Of a stretch of 64,000 nucleotides of DNA, positions 62,184 to 64,000 are shown piece by piece. The position numbers were made by a program, and so were the translations under genes. The stretch's first letter is position 1, and every line of letters starts with the position of its first letter. The stretch comes from Maylandia zebra (Eukaryota; Chordata; Actinopteri; Cichliformes; Cichlidae): the NCBI RefSeq assembly GCF_041146795.1, contig NC_135176.1, positions 28,343,786 through 28,407,785 of the forward strand, read 5' to 3'. The notes under the pieces are model-generated. The model did not search any database and was not told where the DNA came from. It saw nothing but the letters and a program-made list of their open reading frames with translations.

Positions 62184-63827
62184 ACAGAGAAGCGAAGGCT
62201 GGACTTGATCCCAGACAGCCTGTGTAAACAGTACATTCAGACGTTACAGGACGCGCTGTTACCAGACCTGCACAAGAACCTGGAAGACTTCAGGTAGCTG
62301 TCATTCAGCTGTTAAATTTATTCTTATAATGAATGTTTAACCTGAATATTTTCCTGGCAGATATCTGATACATGTCTGTGTAAAGTAATATTTCTCTATG
62401 TACATGCGCTCGGTGTGCAGACAGAAGCGCAGCATGGGTCTGACGCTGGCCGAAGACGAGCTCTGTAAGTTGGACTCTGAGCCAGGAAGAGACCAGCAGG
62501 CCTTGGAGAAAGAATGCTCCTGTGCTGAACACATCCTCTTCAAGATAGAGGATATCCTGTAAGTCTCTGAGCCACAAAGACACCTAGATGTGTATTTTTA
62601 ACCCCTATGCTCCTTTCTGATTGTATTTTTTTTTTTTTAAAACAAACAAAAAAAACACCCACACAGACGTGCATCATGTGATTGTGTGTGTGTGTGTGTG
62701 ATTTTGCAGGTTGACATCACAGAGCTCAGAAGAGGAGAAGTGGTAAGAGGAGGGAGTTTTATATTTTATATCATCAGGCAGCTGCAGGATACTCAGTGTG
62801 AATGATTTTCGGGAAGTTTTATAGTTTCTGTTCTGTTATGATATTTATAAATCATTGTCCCATCTGTGACTAAATGTTAAGACAGAATATCTCAAACAAA
62901 GTCTGTGTGAGCACAGTTTTATATCTTTGAACAAATAAATAAGTCTGTCACATGTAAGATAAAATTAATCATAGAGGTGCTTTACTCACAAATATTTTGA
63001 CATCAGGGCAAATTTCATTGCTCGAAAATGAAAGTTGTACTGATGCCTCTGATGCCACGTCTCCATCGGCTCAACATCATTCATTAACTTCCCCTGAATG
63101 ATCTTGTTGGACGTTCTTAAAAAATAAAGGGTGGGTGGGGAAAAGAAATCTTGCACATGGGAAAGAATAAGACAGTCATAAAGCTCTGATACACCATGCA
63201 AGAGACCCAAATGCGGAATCTCTTGCCCCCAGTGGTGACATCTTGTACTGCACCCATCACACCACAGCTTTACATTGCAACACACTATAAAACCGTTGTT
63301 TGTTGTTTTATGTAGGCCCCCCCTCCCCCAACACTGATGACTGGTAAATGGTTTTCCAGTCATCAGTGTTGGGAGAAAAAGACGTGTGTTTTTACTGCTC
63401 AGCTGTAAAAGACTGACGAGATACTGTCGTCCGCCCTGCAGACATGCAAACAGGTGGCGTAGACACATAAGCTTGTGAACGAGGCAACATAGGAGTTTAA
63501 AATTGATACTATAGATCCACTGGTCCACCGGTATTTCTTTTGTTTATTGCAATAATATGATGGATATTTCTTTCTTTGTAAGAGATGGTCTGTCTGAAAG
63601 AACGTCCGTCTGTTATTAATACTGTGATCATTAAGAGCTGCTGCATAGATGAGAAAATCAGCAGCACGTGTTCTGTGTTACACTGCTACACATTGTGTGT
63701 CTCTTATTGCAGGCAAACAATGCAGTATGTGATTCTCACCTACATGAAGCACCTCGGAGTGAAAGTGAAGGAGCATCGAGGCCTCGAACACAAACGTGCT
63801 CGCATCACTTTCCTCCCCAGGATTAAG
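33487..63827 (+). CDS. arhgef12: ARHGEF12 / LARG RhoGEF, 5' part (16 coding exons; continues past window)
   Basis: LARG is a cytoplasmic and membrane-associated RhoA exchange factor. It is activated by G-alpha 12/13 through its RGS-like domain and by plexin-B or LPA receptors through its PDZ domain. Joined exons 33487-33518, 46663-46754, 50092-50190, 50325-50374, 52043-52100, 52548-52762, 55460-55576, 56193-56318, 58285-58383, 58459-58569, 59656-59754, 59895-59937, 62188-62293, 62421-62558, 62710-62742 and 63713-63827 total 1533 nt, 511 codons in frame. It starts MSGTQSTLADK as in mammalian LARG. The PDZ domain is at about 42-120 (GLVQRCVII, NGFGLTVSGDNPVFVQ, GDRIIKVNGTLV). A diverged Ser/Pro-rich linker spans 120-280, and the RGS-like domain about 285-500 (IIGAEDDYF, CFQSIESLKSRPAHLAVFLH, MQYVILTYMKHLGVKVKE). 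The PDZ matches LARG rather than ARHGEF11. The DH-PH half is outside the window. Confidence 0.95.
35133..35272. mobile_element. hAT-type MITE, short copy (copy 3) with near-perfect TSD
   Basis: Same family as 1016 and 23330, ends CAGGGGTGGGGGAACTCC and CCCCACCCCTG. The 8-bp flanks CTGTAGGC and CTGGAGGC match at 7 of 8 positions. At 140 bp it lacks part of the interior seen in copy 1. It sits in ARHGEF12 intron 1. Confidence 0.8.
35874..36010 (-). repeat. (AAT)n microsatellite plus retroelement tail
   Basis: About 55 nt of TAA/AAT repeat (35874-35928), then AAACTTTATTTATAAAGCAC and AAACCAAGGG. This is the typical edge of a teleost SINE/LINE element inserted in minus orientation. A 158-residue open frame here is only the translated repeat. 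Confidence 0.55.
36179..36213. repeat. (TTTG)n microsatellite
   Basis: About nine tandem GTTT units on the plus strand. Confidence 0.9.
36860..37170 (+). mobile_element. Diverged tRNA-type SINE fragment with (CCA)n insertion
   Basis: Contains GTGGAGTTCACATGTTCTCC, TGCCTGCATGGACTCTCTCC and GGATAAGCGGTAAAGAAAATT in the same order as the better copy at 56757-57113. A (CCA)8 run lies at 36936-36959. Confidence 0.5.
38700..39136 (+). repeat. Probable LINE 3' end with (ATTCTG)n tail
   Basis: Ends in TTCCTTAAGGATTAATAAAG followed by TATTCTGATTCTGATTCTG, the hallmark 3' end of L2/CR1-like elements in teleosts. The 5' boundary is uncertain. Confidence 0.45.
39895..41090 (-). pseudogene. Tc1-like transposase pseudogene (family A, copy 2, strongly decayed)
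   Basis: Starts CTTTATTAGTTACACCATGA and ends AACAGGTGTACCTAATCAGT, the paired termini of the same family as 17600-18490. Internal landmarks include CATGGCATAGATTCA, CTCATTGTCATGTTCAAGAG and TGCTGCAGCTCATCT. The transposase reads on the minus strand but is broken by many stops. Confidence 0.75.
42053..42712 (+). pseudogene. Tc1/mariner relic (family B, copy 2)
   Basis: Shares with 44129-44835 and 9560-10078 a colinear set of motifs: CAGACCTCAGTTAGCATGTT, TCCAGGAGAAAGCC, GACCAAAGTGAAGATG, GTGAAGCACAGTGGTGGAGG and ATTGCTGCTGAAGGTG. No intact frame. Confidence 0.65.
44129..44835 (+). pseudogene. Tc1/mariner relic (family B, copy 3)
   Basis: Colinear with 42053-42712 (CAGACCTCAGTTGGCATATT, TGCCAGGAGAGAGCC, GACCAAAGCGGAG, CCTTGCAGTCACTGA, ATTGCTGCTAAAGGTGG). 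It is heavily mutated. Both copies lie in ARHGEF12 intron 1, about 2 kb apart. Confidence 0.65.
45420..45775 (+). other. GC-rich block in ARHGEF12 intron 1, possible regulatory element
   Basis: A CT-rich tract (CCTCCTTCC repeats) followed by a GC-richer segment than the surrounding intron. It has two SOX-like CCATTGT motifs (near 45577 and 45599) and an open frame at 45568-45771 with no family resemblance. A regulatory role is inference. Confidence 0.3.
45815..45859. repeat. Perfect 19-bp inverted repeat, 7-nt loop
   Basis: The left arm 45815-45833 (AGTCTGTAGTTCCACTTAG) is the exact reverse complement of the right arm 45841-45859, with loop GGATGGA. No transposon ends or TSD are evident. Confidence 0.95.
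46663..46754 (+). CDS. arhgef12: ARHGEF12 coding exon 2
   Basis: 92-nt exon encoding TPSILNREPTDWKPKNEKPS and then LKHEFDPT, equivalent to the GSILNRESPTDK...DFDPT segment of mammalian LARG. About ten residues before it (the FPLKKPIRH segment) are missing here. The acceptor is TCTTTAG and the donor GTAACA; it leaves in phase 1. Confidence 0.9.
48716..49004. mobile_element. piggyBac-type MITE with TTAA TSD
   Basis: A 289-bp element flanked by TTAA (48712-48715 and 49005-49008). The ends are CCCTTTCATGCATG and the inverted CTATGCGTGAAAAGG. TTAA duplication and short CCC-type inverted repeats are diagnostic of piggyBac transposition. No coding frame. It lies in ARHGEF12 intron 2. Confidence 0.75.
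50061..50085 (+). repeat. (GT)n at ARHGEF12 exon 3 acceptor
   Basis: A 25-nt GT run ending 6 nt before the exon 3 splice site at 50092. It occupies the position of the polypyrimidine tract. Confidence 0.97.
50092..50190 (+). CDS. arhgef12: ARHGEF12 exon 3, PDZ first half
   Basis: 99-nt symmetrical phase-1 exon encoding GLVQRCVIIQRDENGFGLTV, then SGDNPVFVQLVKD, with the GFGL carboxylate-binding loop. The usual pyrimidine tract is replaced by a (GT) run ending GAGACAG. The downstream intron is only 134 nt and more than half (CA)n. Confidence 0.95.
50219..50290 (+). repeat. (AC)36 in ARHGEF12 intron 3
   Basis: A 72-nt perfect AC run occupying more than half of the 134-nt intron between exons 3 and 4. 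Confidence 0.97.
50325..50374 (+). CDS. arhgef12: ARHGEF12 exon 4, PDZ middle
   Basis: 50-nt exon encoding GAAMRAGVQTGDRIIK of the PDZ fold, identical to human LARG in this stretch. The acceptor is CATTATAG and the donor GTTAGC; it ends in phase 0. Confidence 0.95.
52043..52100 (+). CDS. arhgef12: ARHGEF12 exon 5, PDZ helix
   Basis: 58-nt exon encoding VNGTLVTHSNHLEVVKLIR, with the histidine-containing alpha-B helix that binds ligand C-termini. The acceptor is TTGGACAG and the donor GTGAGT; it ends in phase 1. Confidence 0.95.
52548..52762 (+). CDS. arhgef12: ARHGEF12 exon 6, PDZ end and linker
   Basis: 215-nt exon encoding SGSYVALTVLGRPPGLPQIP, the last PDZ strand, followed by a Glu/Lys/Ser/Pro-rich linker ending SSSLSDG that does not align well with mammals. 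The acceptor is CTGGCAG; the donor GTAAGA gives phase 0. Confidence 0.93.
54095..55260 (-). pseudogene. Tc1-like transposase pseudogene (family C)
   Basis: Minus-strand frames in order: 54977-54759 (STIKRWLHECKHAGLITKCN, KNRKARLDFSREH; the HTH/DNA-binding end), 54700-54458 (TVKHGGGGVMAWARMAAIET, DDVTSDRSSRMNSDVYAAV; catalytic core) and 54457-54227 (MDNEPTQTANAIQEFLKQR; C-terminus). Frame breaks and altered catalytic region show inactivity. It inserts in ARHGEF12 intron 6. Confidence 0.88.
55305..55343. repeat. Poly-T tract
   Basis: A 39-nt T run about 115 nt upstream of ARHGEF12 exon 7, beside the Tc1 relic. Confidence 0.95.
55460..55576 (+). CDS. arhgef12: ARHGEF12 exon 7, linker
   Basis: 117-nt phase-0 exon encoding EAATASWNGENEDGDGGSPP and then KEQTSPTPCDNGPLINNNS. 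It is acidic and disordered, not alignable to mammalian LARG by eye. It is supported by TTTCAG and GTGAGT sites and exact frame continuity on both sides. Confidence 0.82.
56193..56318 (+). CDS. arhgef12: ARHGEF12 exon 8, linker
   Basis: 126-nt phase-0 exon encoding VHSSPLFDTVGYRGTPCQSP and then DISRRDGLNICTSPEAEDA. It is a Ser/Pro-rich disordered linker supported by GCATTAG and GTAAGA splice sites and frame continuity. Confidence 0.82.
56757..57113 (+). mobile_element. tRNA-type SINE with (GGAT)n tail
   Basis: Starts AGTGGTTAGCACTGTTGCCG (A-box-like) and GTCCTGAGTTCAATTC (B-box-like), continues GTTTGCATGTTCTCCCCGTG, and ends GGATAAGCGGAAGCGAATGG with a GGAT repeat. It is a well preserved teleost SINE in ARHGEF12 intron 8. 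The window's last bases (from about 63985) also run into a GGAT repeat. Confidence 0.75.
57118..57143. repeat. (ATATT)n short tandem repeat
   Basis: Five or so ATATT units directly after the SINE tail. Confidence 0.8.
57226..57276. repeat. 16-bp tandem duplication with inverted arm
   Basis: TAAAGTAGCTTTCTGC is repeated at 57243-57258 and 57259-57274. GCAGAAAGCTA (57230-57240) is the reverse complement of the shared core, so either repeat can fold back on it. Confidence 0.9.
58285..58383 (+). CDS. arhgef12: ARHGEF12 exon 9, RGS-like domain entry
   Basis: 99-nt phase-0 exon encoding HPNTQCSAGSPPYLVNPQII and then GAEDDYFESSQEQ. The IIGAEDD acidic motif immediately precedes the RGS-like domain and in LARG/p115 relatives contacts G-alpha 13. 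The acceptor is CACACAG and the donor GTATCT. Confidence 0.92.
58459..58569 (+). CDS. arhgef12: ARHGEF12 exon 10, RGS-like domain
   Basis: 111-nt phase-0 exon encoding INGECTCFQSIESLKSRPAH and then LAVFLHHVVSQFDPAPL. It lies only 75 nt after exon 9. The acceptor is CCTCAG and the donor GTATAG. Confidence 0.95.
59656..59754 (+). CDS. arhgef12: ARHGEF12 exon 11, RGS-like domain
   Basis: 99-nt phase-0 exon encoding LCYLYADMYKQTNSKESRRF and then FIELHTLFMDRTA, aligning closely with LARG. The acceptor is GGTTAG (weak tract) and the donor GTAAGT. Confidence 0.95.
59895..59937 (+). CDS. arhgef12: ARHGEF12 exon 12, RGS-like domain
   Basis: 43-nt exon encoding NLKVPVPETVLAEL. The acceptor is ATCTAG; the donor GTAAGG follows at 59938. 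The next intron (2.25 kb) holds a hAT transposase fragment and other repeats. Confidence 0.92.
59964..60330 (+). pseudogene. hAT (ZBED-like) transposase 5' fragment
   Basis: The element edge CAGAGGCTCCCAAAGTGTGG at 59964 is followed by a frame reading MIDRFLTRLSHKRKAGAEAS and then KTRKYGEAYLPFGFTCT. This resembles the N-terminus and zinc-finger approach of ZBED5/FAM200-type hAT transposases. The frame then diverges and ends. It lies in ARHGEF12 intron 12. Confidence 0.6.
60715..60900. repeat. Diverged palindromic MITE fragment
   Basis: Paired motifs TCCACACGGAAACGC and CGTTTACGTGTGGACG, then CCGTTTAAGTGTGGACACAGC, resemble a common teleost MITE built on GTGTGGAC ends. Boundaries are uncertain. 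Confidence 0.5.
61520..61880. repeat. Non-LTR retrotransposon fragment (Rex-like)
   Basis: Contains CCACTTCCTCCAGCTTTGTC, CTTTCCAGCGTGTCTTGGGC, GGTGAGGGTAGGAACGTAGA and CGACCGCTCAGCTCACTCTT. I associate these motifs with widespread teleost Rex-family elements. The family assignment is from memory and uncertain. Confidence 0.5.
62141..62180 (+). repeat. (GT)20 at ARHGEF12 exon 13 acceptor
   Basis: A 40-nt GT run ending 7 nt before exon 13. The junction GAGACAG is the same as at exon 3. Confidence 0.97.
62188..62293 (+). CDS. arhgef12: ARHGEF12 exon 13, RGS-like domain
   Basis: 106-nt exon encoding EKRRLDLIPDSLCKQYIQTL and then QDALLPDLHKNLEDF. As at exon 3, a (GT)20 run followed by GAGACAG forms the acceptor. 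The donor is GTAGCT; it leaves in phase 2. Confidence 0.94.
62421..62558 (+). CDS. arhgef12: ARHGEF12 exon 14, RGS-like domain C-terminal helices
   Basis: 138-nt symmetrical phase-2 exon encoding RQKRSMGLTLAEDELCKLDS and then an amphipathic, probably helical stretch ending FKIEDIL. The acceptor is GTGTGCAG and the donor GTAAGT. Confidence 0.95.
62683..62700 (+). repeat. (TG)9 upstream of ARHGEF12 micro-exon 15
   Basis: An 18-nt TG run ending 9 nt before the micro-exon acceptor, with a separate short T-rich stretch (ATTTTGCAG) forming the site. Confidence 0.95.
62710..62742 (+). CDS. arhgef12: ARHGEF12 micro-exon 15
   Basis: 33-nt symmetrical phase-2 micro-exon encoding LTSQSSEEEK, matching the variable MTAQAVEEDK segment of LARG. 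The acceptor is TTTTGCAG, just after a (TG)9 run; the donor is GTAAGA. Confidence 0.88.
63327..63373. repeat. Perfect 18-bp inverted repeat, 11-nt loop
   Basis: The left arm 63327-63344 (CCCAACACTGATGACTGG) exactly matches the reverse complement of 63356-63373, with loop TAAATGGTTTT. It lies in ARHGEF12 intron 15. Confidence 0.95.
63713..63827 (+). CDS. arhgef12: ARHGEF12 exon 16, end of RGS-like domain
   Basis: 115-nt exon encoding TMQYVILTYMKHLGVKVKE and then HRGLEHKRARITFLPRIK, highly conserved in LARG. The donor GTGCAC is followed 11 nt later by (CA)39. It leaves in phase 0; later exons are beyond the window. Confidence 0.95.
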
Positions 63828-63830
63828 GTG

Positions 63831-63838
<8 letters not shown>

Positions 63839-63916
<78 letters not shown>
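63839..63916 (+). repeat. (CA)39 after ARHGEF12 exon 16
   Basis: A 78-nt perfect CA run starting 11 nt after the exon 16 donor, preceded by a short GCGCGC interruption. Confidence 0.97.
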
Positions 63917-63920
<4 letters not shown>

Positions 63921-64000
63921 CCTATACAGAATAATGCAATCATTATACAATTCCACTAATGAGTAAGTAGTTAAGTGCATGGTTCAATGGATGGATGGAT

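Noticed and set aside
63839..63916. Repetitive array resembling a CRISPR or coding repeat
   Set aside because: It is a plain CA dinucleotide microsatellite; poly-Thr/His and poly-Cys/Val frames are artefacts.

Overview
This is a nuclear genomic window from a ray-finned fish, most likely a percomorph teleost. The evidence is vertebrate gene structure (short GT-AG exons, phase-matched introns) combined with a typical teleost repeat load: Tc1/mariner relics, hAT MITEs with 8-bp target-site duplications, a piggyBac-type MITE, tRNA-headed SINEs and many CA/GT microsatellites. Species cannot be fixed from the sequence. I see no bacterial, viral or CRISPR content.

Two protein-coding genes account for essentially all coding sequence. 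On the minus strand (about 31040 down to about 2100-2700) lies EMSY, the chromatin repressor with an N-terminal ENT domain. I resolved 19 coding exons (start codon 28772-28770, stop 4186-4184) that join in phase to a 1251-residue protein, close to the roughly 1320 residues of mammalian EMSY. On the plus strand, from 33487 to beyond the right edge, is the 5' part of ARHGEF12 (LARG), a PDZ/RGS-like/DH-PH Rho guanine nucleotide exchange factor. Sixteen coding exons join in phase to 511 codons covering the PDZ domain, the linker and most of the RGS-like domain. The DH-PH half lies outside the window. The two genes are head to head, with about 2.4 kb between the probable EMSY 5' end and the ARHGEF12 start codon.

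Layout: 1-4183 EMSY 3' UTR and downstream DNA with a hAT MITE and a Tc1 relic; 4184-28772 EMSY coding exons, with introns holding hAT, Tc1 and SINE insertions; 28773-31040 EMSY 5' region; 31041-33486 shared intergenic and promoter DNA; 33487-46662 ARHGEF12 intron 1 (13 kb, rich in Tc1 relics); 46663-63827 the remaining ARHGEF12 exons; the right edge is in an ARHGEF12 intron.

I did not find a previously undescribed system. The points most worth checking are: (i) complementary TG and CA repeats that bracket the first PDZ exon, and again the RGS-like exons, of ARHGEF12, an arrangement able to drive exon skipping or circular RNA; (ii) apparent absence of the coiled-coil exons normally found between PDZ and RGS-like domains of LARG; (iii) two perfect 18-19 bp snap-back hairpins; (iv) a well-formed candidate 5' exon of EMSY with a protein-like reading frame; and (v) the head-to-head EMSY-ARHGEF12 pairing.
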